From NCBI GenBank assembly GCA_963971575.1, contig OZ020616.1, positions 59,378,907-59,442,906 of the forward strand: DNA of 64,000 nucleotides. Reading direction: 5' to 3'. A program made the position numbers and the translations under genes. The notes under the pieces were generated by a model. The model saw nothing but the letters and a program-made list of their open reading frames with translations. It was not told where the DNA came from and made no database searches. This document shows, piece by piece, positions 46,640-60,400 of the stretch; the stretch's first letter is position 1, and each line of letters begins with the position of its first letter. The stretch comes from Liopterus haemorrhoidalis. Taxonomy: Eukaryota > Arthropoda > Insecta > Coleoptera > Dytiscidae.

Positions 46640-47720
46640 TACTGACTTACATAAGTTATTACATATTTTATATGGTCAAGCAAAAAAACACAAAAAATGC
46701 GTTATTTTCGAGAAAGCCAATAATTAAGAATTACTATTATCATAAAAAATTCTCAATATTTTACCTTGTTTTGTACTGAAGTTATTTATCTAAAAATATC
46801 CATGATACTGTCTTTTGAGAATTACAAAAAAACTGGACGTGATGGAGAAAAATTAAAACTTGATATGAAATCAGGATTCACTATTCTACATAAATCATTC
46901 CTTAAAATCAAAAGCGGCGGAAATTTAATTTTTTTCGTAGCCTTGTGGTATTAACAATAATATATTAAATTTTATTTATTTGGTACTAATTCTTGTTGTA
47001 ATCTAAACTTACGTACGCGCGTATCGCATTACGTGTTCAAAGAATTTATATCCATTTGGCGAACAAGTGTTCTTTTCTGATGAGCAATATAAAAGTCTTA
47101 AATATATGGTTAAAAGGTTATTATTTTCCGCCCGCAATCCCCTTGCCCTAGGCTAATATTGGCGACACATTTTTGTTTGGATTTATATAAGGCATACGGC
47201 ATCTTGGTTATTGGTCTGAGTTTGAACCCTGGTTCCTGTGGTTCTTTGATCTTACCTTAGTGTTTTTTTGAATATGTTTGCGAATTTCTTGTCTCATGCA
47301 GTTGGTATTTTTTTCTACAAGTTGCTGTGTATTGGTGCAACTAATTTCTCGATAGCACTAATTTTCCTAATCAGTTTCCATAGTCGTTTTTAATGAATCG
47401 TTCCGTTTGGGGGCTTGCGACATCCGGTTTCCCGGTAGAAACTTTAAACCGTATTAAGTCGGTGGCGTTAAAATGATTCTTCCGAAGGCAAGATTTTGAT
47501 TGTATTTTTTTTTTGATTTCTTGGTCTTGTGTGTGTGTGGTCCAGTGGTAATGTTTTGATGTTGTTGGTTCGAATTCCATTTAAGGCATTCTTTCATAAG
47601 TTAGTTTATAAAGATTGTTTGACATTATACATTTTTTTAAGTACGTTTTTTTTTGGTAATATTGACGTAAAAAGCATAAATTAGTCTTCTTTCAAATATG
47701 TCAATAACTAGTTAACAAGT
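46640..47720. other. Gene-free AT-rich stretch
   Basis: No exon supported. A tRNA-like segment lies at about 47,525-47,580 (gtggtccagtggtaatg then ggttcgaattcc), probably another SINE head rather than a functional tRNA because it cannot form a full cloverleaf. Confidence 0.4.
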
Positions 47721-47870
47721 CTTGACCATGTAGGATTTTTATTAAATGAGATATTTGAATAAAAGCGAAAAGTTGGGGGATGTAAAGTTAATGTCAAAAT
47801 TGTTTCGCGGACCCCCTGTAATGACTACGCGGCCCCTAGGGGTCCGTGGATCACAGTTTAAGAACCACTG
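47721..47870 (-). mobile_element. hAT element end fragment
   Basis: The reverse complement matches the left 150 bp of the hAT element at 10,913, ending cagtggttcttaaactgtga on the minus strand. The other end is absent. Confidence 0.65.
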
Positions 47871-48419
47871 CACTAGTGTATTTCTTAACATTTTTAGTGT
47901 TACCTGCCTGTATTTGAAATACATTTTTTGAAAAAATATGTCTAAAAAAAGCAGTTTGTTTCAAACATTAAAATTTAAATTGAATCGTCATTTTATACAG
48001 TTTTTGGTAATATTTAAATCTAAGATAAAATTGATAAGATGGCGCAGTCGGTAGGATTGTTATCTCTTTTTTACAAAAAAATAAAATAAACATTTGGAAT
48101 AGGTTATAGATTTCAAAAGCGCACCCAGAACTTTTTTTTTGGGGATTAGAAGACAGAATTTTTTCTACGGGTGGGCCAAGTTTAATTTCAGGACAAATGT
48201 GTCCCTCAAAAACGTTTTTATAACCCAATTTTTATCTGTCATATCAAATTAAGTTGGTAGTGAGAAGTAACAAAAAATAGGTGTTGCATGTCTTTCTCTG
48301 CAGCTGATACTACAATTCGTAGTGTAATAAGTTTGAAAGTATAATGTCAAACGATCTTTAATGGCCACTATTTACACTTGCAGTCTGTTTTATTTAAATG
48401 TATGTATAAATTAAATGTA

Positions 48420-51400
48420 CTATGATGATCTGCGGGAGCCGAGGCAGCACCAGCCTCGGCTCGCGATGGATCGTTCCTCAGTCACAGTGGTTAGGACCAT
48501 TGGTGTGTTTTCATCACATCTACTCTCGGTGACTATTTCGTCCAGGTCTTGGGACACGGCCTTGGATTGGCCCTGTTTTGACTCAGTACGGTCTGTTGAA
48601 GTTTTTCTTTCTGTGGAATGACATTCTATGATTGCTGTGGAAGTTGTTGCTTGGGTTTCTGTTGGTACCTGCAAAATTATATACACTATCACTTAAGTTG
48701 TACTCTATAAATATTATCGAACAATTCATCAGTAATACAGTAAACCAGAAATAGACCATATTAGTGTGTCGTGCTGCCATCTCAGAGCTGAGTCCTTCGG
48801 AAGTTTTTGACTGGTTTAAAATACACGTGACATTACTTTTGTTACCTTAATTATATGAATTTCTTCAATTTTGGAGAAAAAAATATGTATTTTGATAAGT
48901 ATATACTAATATGCGCTGGGTGCCAAGGCTGTTGGGACCAGAACAGAAACTCAATAGGTCTGATACTTGTCAACTTCAAGAGATGTTAGCCCGTTATTAG
49001 TTTATCGTTGGGATAAATGTATTCAGTTAAATGGAGATTATGTTGAAAAACTACATTGTAATATTGACGAAAATTAACAAGATAATGGAAGGAAGGGGGA
49101 TGAGGTTACCTAAAAATGGGGAGGAAGGAAGGGAGATAGGAGGAGGGGTGGAGAAATGGTTGGACGGGAAGAGAATGAAATTAAATAAAATAAATCAAAG
49201 ATGGGCGAGAGAACTGGAAGCAAGAAGGAAGGAGATCGGAGAGGGAAACCAGAAGGAGAACAGGAAGAAGGAGAGGGACATTGGAGCAAGAAGATAGAAA
49301 AGAGAAAAAACATTGTTATTGTTATGTATTTATTGTTGGATTTATTGTTTTATTTTTTGTAATGGTTAATAACCTGAACGCCGCAAGGCCTAGGGAATAA
49401 AGAATATATATAACAAAATAATAAAAATTATAGCTAAATTCCCAGAACTTTGGAAACATATTTTTTGCTCCAAAAGATATTCATAAAATTAAGGTAACAA
49501 AAGTAATGTCACATGTATTTTAAACCAGTCGAAAACTTCCAAAGGAATCCGCTCTCAGATAACAGCACTTGTATGTGACGACACACTAATATGGTCTATT
49601 GACATCACAATTTTTTTGTGTTTTTATCGCTTACCGTTTTGTCGTTCGCCTCCTCCTCCTGGTTCATCGGTTCTCACGTACCGTCTTTATCTGGTCGGAC
49701 ACCATCGCCTGATCGTCTTCTAGGTTTGAGCTGCCCAAGGCTGGAGCCGCTAAAACCGTCATACTCCGGACAGGTATGCATCAAGGTGAACGGTAACTTC
49801 AGGCTCAGTTCACCTCCCATCACACTAACCAGCAGTTTCACTTTTACGTAATAAGAGACGTAGATCGCGAACACATTTCGATCGTCGGGGTTGGACGTGC
49901 TACAGGTTACTGTAGAAGCTAGGCTTGTACCTAAAAATAATTTAAAATATATTTAAATACCTTCCTGTGTGTGACTGTCGGTTAAGATAACAATCCTACC
50001 GACTGCGCCACTTAAATGTATAGAAATTACCTGATTTCGAGTAAGAATCTTCTAGTGCTATCCAGTTCTTCGTGGCCCCCTTACTTGGTTGTAAACCGTA
50101 AGTCCTGTCTAGGCTTTGTCCTGGGACGACTGGGCAATCATCCCTAGGGCTTATAATAGCAACGACGTTCTTGAATTTTCCGTTGGAAAACATGCAGACA
50201 TCCACGTATTGTACGACGAATACTTTCATTCTTCGAACTGTCTTGCTGGAGTTATTATTAACGCAGACTCGCACACGGACTTGTTCTCCGTGGGAGTAGA
50301 TCGCCTTGTCCAAGGAGGCCTCCAGGGAGACACGGCCGTCTGAGAGGAGGAATGGTTTGTCAACGGCGGCGTGAGGGGCCGGAACATTTGGAATTGGATG
50401 TGGAGACTTGCAGTGCCCTTCTGTTCGTATGTGTTCGGTTTGGCTGCTCTGAAATTACAATTATAACTTTATGAAGTGATAATTAACCACAGGATTGACA
50501 TCACAAAGTTCTTGTATAAAATACATTCTAGCAGCAGAGTAGAAATAACTTGGTCCAATATTTTCTAACAGATATTATTTAGCATTACCAATGAACAGGG
50601 GCGCACATAAGGGGGGTCCAAGGGGTCCGGACCCCCCCCCCCCCCGTATTGTGAAAAGTGAGGACCTTTTTTTGTGCTCTTCACTTAAAATTTAGAAATG
50701 AGGACCTTTTTTGTTTTGTTCTTCACTGAAAATTTAGAAGGGAGGACCTTTTTTTTGCTCTTCACTTAAAATTTAGAAGTGAGGACCTTTTTTTTTGCTC
50801 TTGCTCTTCACTTAAGTTTTAAAAGTGAGCACCTTTTTTTTTCTCTTCACTGGAAATTGAAATTTTGCCCTGTGTTTATAATATGTTTTAATTGATAAAA
50901 ATTTCGAAAAATTTTTCAATATTTTTCCGTTTTATCTAAAAATGTCTCAAATAAAAGTTGTTAGTTATTGCTTTTATAGCAACTTTTGTTAAATAAATTT
51001 TTTCGAAATATTTTTCTGTTATGAAATATTCGCAAAAATCTTAAAATCTACAAGAGTAAACTCCCATTTCTAGTCATCCGATTTTTACCAAAAGTTAATC
51101 AACTCTATCAAAAGCTTAAATACTAAGTTTCATAAAAATCTTTTTAGCCGAATTTGCTCTGCACGTGTACACAGACTGACAGACAGACAGACAGACAGAC
51201 AGATAGACGGACAGACCGACAGACATCATGCTAAAAATAGTCAAAACGTTATGTAGGGACCTCAATTCGTGAAGGTCCATCGAAATCTCGAAATGTCAAA
51301 ATCGGAATGATCACAATACCTCCCTTATATATGTTGGCGGTCGGTAAAAAGGTCCTCCCTTCTATAATAAAAGTGTTTTTTTCCTTTTACCAAAAAAACA

Positions 51401-54400
51401 GATCCTTGTTCTGCACACATTTTTCTCCAAATAAATTTTCCTCAAGTATAGAATCATTTTCAATGATCTCTTTGTTATATTTATTATTCTTTATTCTATT
51501 TGAAATGTATTTATTTAATATGACTCTTCACGTTCTTGATTGATTGGTTCGAAATCGTTTAAAGCAACATTAAGATTGATCATCACGAATCGATCATGTT
51601 CTTTACACAGTGAAATACGATACTTGCCTTTTATTGCGTCGAAGAATCGAAGAGTTTTATGGCTTTGAATCAAACGAAACTCCTTCAATAACAAAACAAA
51701 AAAAACTTTAATTCAATTACTGCACAAGTTCAAAGTCTTTTGATATTTTTAGTGTAATCCTTTCAAGATGTTTTATCGTTTGAATAGGCCGTGATGTTTT
51801 TTGTTAGGTTGCATAAAATTTTATGTTAAAGAAATAATGACATAAAAATGGAGGGATAATATTAAGTCTAATTTTTTACGAGATGATTCTGTTGAACAAT
51901 TAGAGATAGAAATCTACGGTTTGAATTTTTTAAATCTGGACTTTTAACTACTTAAATAAAAATTGGAACTCTCCTGAGTTAATACCTTTTTAATCCGTGC
52001 AGTTTTGAAAATTTCTAAATATTTCATTTAGACCGTCATCTCAAAAACTACATGAGATAAGGACCTGCGGTTGGAATTTTTAAAATCCCGAGGTCCTAAA
52101 GGGCCTCAGTATATATTTTAAAACAACCCTCAAACGAAAAATTTGTAAGTTTTCATTTTTTTTTTTTAATTTAAAAAAATCTTAACTTAGGAACTATAAA
52201 ATATAAGGACCTGCGGTTTGAATTTTTGAAACCTACAGACTTTTTCTACCTAAATAAAAAATAAGGCCCTCTTTAGCTAACGCCTTTTTGATCCGTGTAC
52301 TTTTGAAAATTTGTAAATATTTCATTTTCGAAAGACCGTATCTCAAAAACTACATGAGAAAAAGACCTGCAGTTCAAAATTTTGAAATTCTGAGGTCCTG
52401 AAGGGCCTTGGTACTCATTTTGAACCAATTCCCAAACAATAGCGAAAAAATAACGTAATAGTTACTCACTAGGTATTTAGAAGGATACGATTGAATTGGG
52501 AAAAATTGCTAAGCAATATGACATCTGGTGGGATTTTAGCAACTACAGAAATAGACATTCTATCGCGCTTTTTTTTATAAAAAATGTTTGCATAAAAATA
52601 TAATTGCATAAATACAAATATTAATATTGTAGCAAAATTACAAAAACCACCAGTAAACATTAAAATTCACGTTGTTTATATGTAAGGAATGTCTATTTTG
52701 AAGGTTCCAAGTATGCCGCAATAGCGCTGTGATCTTAAAATACTTCCCCTATACGCTAACTCAGTGGTTCCCAACCTGTGCTCCGCGTGCACTTCTCAGG
52801 GCTCCGCAGCCGATCCAGCAAGTAAAATAAATAAAAATTGAATAAAACCAAAAGAATTAGAAATAAAAACATAATCAAAATAATAAAACTGGAAATTACA
52901 TTCTGAAAGAATATTGGTCAAGTTGTATGTATGTCCGAGTGATTTCTGACTCGGTTTATGACTATGACTAGCTGGAATTTGATCGGCGAAATGCATTTTT
53001 ATTTGCATAATCTGCGTGTATTTTGATTATTTGCTTCATTTTATAAAAATCTGTCTATCAATATGTGAGCTGTGAAAGAGAAAAGTAAATTTATATTAAC
53101 TAAAAAATCTAGCCCTTCCCCCGTAACATTACTTCTAAACACCATTAATTTGTAAGACATAGGGTAGGCCTAGGGGCTCTGCCATAGAAATTGATTCTAA
53201 AAAGGGCTCCGGAAGTAAAAAAGGTTGGGAACCAATGCGCTAACTGATTAGTTACCAATAAAACTGCAACAATATCATGAGGTAGTCAGATGAGGAAATA
53301 TTGTGAATGGATTATTAATTTACCTCATTATCACTTCCTCCACCATCACTCATGACATGTTTGGGAGTACTGTGTGCACTTCCGACACTTCCGTTGACAG
53401 TTTTCTCCGGGCTTGGTTGCGCCTCTGAAGCCTGCCTGCCCAGCATGCTGATCCTGGAGGGGTTCCTCGCTCCTTGCCCTGTTTTTCTTCCTCCGAGCGA
53501 AGTGGCGCTACCGCTCTGTGCGGGGTTATACTGCAGGGGGGAGGGAGGGGCCATCGCCCTTTGGACCACGCGGATACCCATGCGAACTGTTGTTTTCTTA
53601 TTCATTTTTTCATCTGGACGATCCGCTGAAAAACAAAATTAAAAAAGTTATTTGAAAAAATACTTATTGTGACAACAAAGAAAAAGTATTTTTTTGTGAA
53701 AATGTTCTCAACTAACTTCCAACATACTTTGATAGTATAATGGTTAGCATGCGTTCTAATTTGCAAACTAAGGTTCGATCCCGTCTCGAGACAAATTTAT
53801 TTTTTCTGTTTTTTTTGCATTTTTATTTTGTTTAAATTATTTTTTCAACACTAGTTATATTTGGGTAAATGTTGCATTTGATTTTTAAAAGCGTAAAATG
53901 GAAATTGTTGAAATTGAATACACGAAATCAGAGAGGCGGAATTATGACTTAACCCTTTACCGCATAGTGTGCTACATGTGGCACATTCCGATTTTTATTT
54001 TTTATTTTACTTTTACTGAATCAGAACGTTACTTCATGAATGTTCATATATACCACATACACAGCAATGGATCCTGCAGTATCTCAAGTAATTGGCTGCA
54101 ATAGATTTGAGGATATCAAGCGGAGTTTGCACTTCAACGATAACGAATTTATTGAGAAAGGACAACTAAAAGATACGACCTTTTCTTACAAAAATTTGAG
54201 GGCGACTGGTTTTAATCCCTAATGAAGAATACCTAGTAATTGACGAGCAAATAATACGGAATCATTTTCTTTTGTAACATAATGTACAATCATAATGTTC
54301 CATGTATGGCACAAACCCTAAATTATTTTAATTATTATTTTTTCATAAAAATAATAATATTTTAAATATATCTTTTTAATTAATTTTTCTATCAATAAGA

Positions 54401-57400
54401 ACCAATTCCTTATCCTCATGAATTATTTCAGCCAAAAATAAAAATTCATGCAGTAAAGGGTTAATAACGGCGCTACCACCATTGGACAGACTGCTATATA
54501 ATACTATAAAGTGTCTGTAAGTTAAATTATCTTTCCCTCTGCCTCTTTGCTTCCCTCGCTTATCAGTGCATTGACGTACGACATGGTCGCGCGACATGTA
54601 TAACTGGGACTCTAGACACGTCATAAAGGACGAAATGTTTCTGTGATTGTCCTTGTAGTGCGCCTGTAAACAAATTGTGTGCTGTAATGTTAAAGTTATA
54701 GTGCGTCGTTTGTACTGAAAGATTTCGTAAACTCATCAAATGTTTTAATTTATCTTTGAAATGTAAATAGATTGGAGTAGCGTTGTTAGAGGGAGTAGCA
54801 ATTAAGGGCTCTGCTCAAAGAGAACCGGAGCACGACCGTCTAGGGAACGATTACAACCAAGGGCGCATTCACATAGTAGGTACACTCCACTACAAGGGAA
54901 ACATTCAGGGCGGGGGGGGGGGCGGTCACCCGGGGGAAGATATTGACGTACGGAGAATTGAGATCTGACCCAAAATCAATTATACAAGATGTACGATTAA
55001 GACCAATAATATACAGCCTTGTTCATATGTATGGAGCACCCTAAATATTTGTGATTTTTTTGGAAGAATAAGAAAATTAAATAATGAAAACTATTTTATT
55101 ATTCAAAATAATTATTAACATTGATATATTTAATATTTTGTCACTCCCCCCCTTGCGTGTATAACAGCAGCTATCCTTTGTGGCATATTGGCAAATAATT
55201 TCTTGCATGTATTTGCAGAAATTTTACCCCATTCCTCCTTTATTTTCTTAACTAGTTCCAGTTTTGATTGAACCTTGTGTTGAGCAACATTTTTCTTCAA
55301 AATTGGCCATAAATGCTCAATTGGATTTAAGTCGGGAGACTGTGCCGGCCAATCCAAAATGGAAATTTGTTGTCTTTGAAACCATTCTCGAGAAGTGGCA
55401 GCTGCATAGCATGGTGCGTTATCTTGTTGGAATAAATATGTTGATTGGTCATCGTTCATGAAAATTTTATGTACAGAATGTCTTAAAACAGTCGATAACA
55501 TTTTGATATAAGTAGAAGAATTCATCCTTCCCTCACACACAAACACTTGTCCCACGCCTGACGCTGCCATGCAGCCCCATATTATTACACTACACCCACC
55601 AAATTTAACTGTAGGGACCACACAGTCAGGGTGAAACTCTTCTCCTGTCCTTCGTTTTACATAAACCACCCCAGGGGTGCCAAAAAGCTATAAACAATAA
55701 TCTCAATTTAAGTCTCAGTATTAACTGATGATTTTTTTTTTCACAATAACATTTTTTTATGATTTAAATTTTTTCATTAAGCAGCAATAAATATGCTTCA
55801 AAATTACCTGAATATTTGTCTCATCTGACCAAAGTACCTTTGCCCAATCATCATGTTTCCAGTTTTTGTGAATTTTCGCCCAATGAAGCCTTCTTTTTTT
55901 ATTTTTCTCTGAGAGCCAGGGTTTTTTCCGCGCTTTTCGGCCTCTCAAACTATGTTCTAGTAGTCTTCTTTTAACGATTGGTGCCAAAATTTTCATAGTC
56001 GCAACAGTATTAAACTCTGTAGCCAATTCAGACGATGTTCTCTTTCTATTTTTCAATGATAGTCGAATTAAGTTTCTATCTTCTCTCTCTGATGTCTTAC
56101 GATTTCTTCCAGATTGTGGCTTATCTTTATGAGAACTAGTCGTAGCGAACCGTTTTATAGCATTTTGGACCGTCTTCCTGGAGCAATTTAGTTTCTGAAA
56201 AATTTTCTCTTGACTCCATCCCTTTTGACTAAGACTTACATTTTGTGCACGTTTAACTTCACTCAAACTTTTTGTATTCACACTCATAATTAGTAAATGG
56301 AAGTAACTGAACTAAATGAAAAAAAAAATCACTCTATTCTTGCCCAAGTCTCACTCTAATCTAAAACATTTATGTACCTAACGCATATAAACGAATATTA
56401 ACTTGCAAACTACAATATTTAAAAGGTTACGAACATGTTCAAAGCTGCAAACGAAACATTTTTCTATGAAATATAATTAAAAACAATGTGTAAAAGTATT
56501 TTTATTTGGTTTCCTAAATAAAATTCGCATAAATTGCATTTATTTATTAGATGTTCCAAGGGTGCTCCATACATATGAACAAGGCTGTATGTTCGAAAAA
56601 AAAATACTTCTATATTGTTTTCATTTTTGTAGGGATCACCAAGTTATGGTTATTTTCGTTACTTTTATATTATTTTTACCGACCGCCAACATATATAAGG
56701 GAGGTATTGTGATCATACCGATTTTGACATTTCGAGATTTCGATGGATCTCCACGAATTGAAGTCCTTACATAACGTTTTGACTATTTTTAGCATGATGT
56801 CTGTCGGTCCGTCTGTTTGTTTGTCCGTCTGTCTGTCTGTCCGTCTGTCTGCCCTTCCGTCTGTCTATGTACACGTGCAGAGCAAATTCGGCTAAAAGGA
56901 TTTTTATGAAACTTCATATTTAAGCTTTTGACATCAATGGCACGAGTTGATCAACTTTTGGTCAAAATCGGTTGACTAGAAATGGGAGTTTACTCGTGTC
57001 GATTTTAAGATTTTTGCGAATATTTAACAACAGAAAAATATTTCGAAAAAAATTATTTGACAAAACAAAAAATTATTTAAAATTATTCAACAAAAGTTGC
57101 TATAAAAGCAATAATTAACAACTTATTTCAGATATTTTTTGATAAAACCAAAAAATATAATATAACATTTATTTAATTTTTTGAAATAGGGCCCCCGTTA
57201 GGCTTTTGTATAGATATATATACTTTGTCTCTCATATAAGGAGCAGAAACTAATTCTACCTCCATGTATAAAATTTTATCAAAATTGGCCCATAAACATT
57301 AAAAATAATGTAATTTTAAAAAAATTGGACCCTCTTTTAGGCCTTTTTTGTACAGATACATGAATTTTGACCACCTACATACCAGGAGACACTAATTCTA

Positions 57401-60400
57401 ATATTCTGTGTCAAATCCCATCGAAATCGGTCCATAAATAAGCGAGTTATGGCCGTGCTCTATTTTTGGTCAAAACTGGAGCAAATTTTTTTACCAACTT
57501 GCGAATTTGATGTTTTTGACTATACAGTCAAAAGCCTCATGGACTCCTAATTCTAGAACTGTAAGTATTTTCAAAATCCGTTCATAAATAAGCGAGCTAC
57601 ATTCATTTGAACTAGTTTCCATTAATCCGCTCTAATTATTTGGTCTAATTCAGTAATTAGTTCAGATATTTGGTTTAGTTTAGGTGTATTCCCGGGTTAG
57701 CAGCACTTGCCATACATTTCTGAATCAAATCAAAATATAAATATACGTCATTAGGATTACAATGTAATTTACTGGAAAAACGTATGTTTTAATTGTAATT
57801 TATGCAGATAAAATTTGATCAAGGACTTTTTAATTAGGCCTTTTGATTGGCCCTAGCGACGTGTCGTCAACTGACGCTAAGTATCCGAAGATGGCTACCT
57901 ATTTTTGTCTAATGATGACATTTGATATTTTTTAAGGAAATTATATTGAAAATTTGTGCTGAAAAGTTGTAAAAAGGTAAGAAATATTTTAAAATTTAAT
58001 TAGAATTTATTATTTATGTTTCACAACAGAAAAATATTACGAAAAAAATTATTTAACAAAAGTTGCTATAAAAGCAATAGCTAATAACTTTATTGATAAA
58101 AGGAAAAAAAATTGAAAAAAGTATTTATTTTTTCATACTTATATGTAACGTTTCCATGGTCATGATAAATAATATCTCGTCTATATTGTTTTTATTTTTG
58201 TAGGGATCACCCATATCTGGTTATTTTCGTTACTTTTATATTATTTTTACTGACCGCCAACATTTATAAGGGAGGTATTGTGATCATACCGATTTTGATA
58301 TTTCGAGATTTCGATGGATCTCCACGAATTGAGGGCCCTACATAACGTTTAAACGATTTTTAGCATGATGTCTGTCCGTCCAATTACCGAAATTATTGGT
58401 ATATTTTAAAAAATTAACCGGTATTTCGGTAGTCATATTTGTCGGTAAAACCAGTAAACCGGTTAACCGTTTACCGGTAATACAACACCTAATTGCATTA
58501 ATATAAAATATTTGATTTTTGTAAAATATGTTGGGAAGTGTACATTTTTTTGAAGTGATCTGAAATGTTGAAGAGTTTACCAAGATCAATGCTAGCGTGT
58601 GGCTGTTGAAATATGCATGGATTTCACACAATATAACACCACGAGTACGGTTTGTGTTTGCCGTAAAAATACTGAAATATTTTCTCTATACATCTTGATA
58701 ATGTTACATCGGAAAAATAAAATATAAGTAGAGCCCTGCGAAGGATACATTAGAAAATATTCTGATAGAAAAATTCTGTTAGAAAATATTAGGCCAAATT
58801 ATTTCTACTCTGCTGCTAGAATGTATTTTATGCAAGTACTTTGTGATGGCGGTCGGTCCGGAGGTGGCCACATCTGATTTTTGTTTTTATTTCACGTTAA
58901 TAGCCTTTGCTATTAAAGCAATAGGGGATAGGCATGATTTTTTTTTATTTTTTATTATATTCCTCTTGTTGCATATAAACATAAAAAACAGTTTTTTTTT
59001 TTTGTAATTTGAAGGCTTAAAAAAATCATAAATGTATGTAGCGCGCGAAAACGACGTGTGACGTCATACCCCTTCTAACTGACGTATGACACTACTAGCT
59101 TACCGGCGTACATAGTCTGTTGTGAACTTATTTGTTTGTATAACTTTCATAGGTTATGTAAAGTTAGAGTGATTTTAGTTCAAATAAAGTTTAATTCTAT
59201 AAAAACAATTTATACATGTTTACCGAATTAAATTTTATATTAAAATAGATAACTTATATTGCAGTATTTCAATTATGCCTCTAACGTTTTGTAACTTCAT
59301 GTAAACAATGTAGTAAAATTCTGACATCTAAATTACATAAATATTTACATTTTACAGAGTTGCAGCGTTTGTTTACATAAAGTTATAGAATATAAAATAA
59401 AAATTACTTTGACACCACGTATTTCCTCAGCACTGTAGCATTCATTATTTTTCATATATTCCATTAGCATAAATGCATCAAAGTTGGGTAAATTATCACT
59501 CTGAGCCCTAACAAAATCTTTATCTGCCATTTTAATAATAAATGCGTGAAAAATTGCTTAAAAACAAATACAAAACTCTCGAACAATACAATACCCACAC
59601 GTGTAAAGATTATGTTGTAGCTGTATCTGTGATGTGAAACCCCTATCGTTTGACGTCATACTCAGTCGTTTTACTCGGCAGCCTTCGCTCCGTGGTCGGC
59701 TTATTTCAAATTTACAATATTTTAATTCAAAAATTTGGCTATAATATTAATTAAAATGTAATTTTTGTTTTGTTAGGTGACATAACTAACATTAACATAT
59801 CAAAATAATGTAGTTTTAAGGAAATACAAATTTTATGCGTATCCCCTATTAGCTAGGACAATACTCAATTTTCTTGATGAAAATTCTATACCTGAAAAGG
59901 ATTCGAACGCGAGACCTTAACAACGCAGGACACTACGCTACGCCGGTCGGTAAATCCGCGTTTATTTCTGGTTATGAGAAAAATGACGTGTGAGTCACAT
60001 ATATGTCATTCCAACACGGGTTTATTTATGTATTTGTTAATAATGTGAGGTTTTCTTACCTACGTAGGCCCTGATATCATAGCTTGTTCCTATGGGAGCC
60101 CCGTTATATTCCTTAGCGGGAACTAGTTGCACGCTAGGCGGGGCTAGCGGTGTTATCTCCATGGTGAAGGGATACGCGTTTGGTCCCAGGCGTCGGAGCA
60201 GCGCCTCCTGAAGCGGCGTCGTTGCTGGCGGCGCGTACGGAGACGGTTCCCCCGAGGCGTCCGTCGTCTGTGGCGGCGGGTATAACTGAGCCAGACACAT
60301 TACGGCTTCGTTACAGAATTTAAGGCCCATTACTTCTTCATCCTCCCGACCGTACCTAAACACAAACTTAATTATATCTACGAAATATTTAAACAGACTC

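Noticed and set aside
47525..47580. Possible tRNA gene (A-box and B-box at tRNA spacing)
   Set aside because: No complete acceptor stem or cloverleaf; similar heads occur in the SINE copies of this window, so a SINE remnant is more likely.
53352..53642. A 96-codon plus-strand ORF
   Set aside because: Antisense to arrestin exon 53,324-53,625, which has matching splice phases and arrestin sequence.
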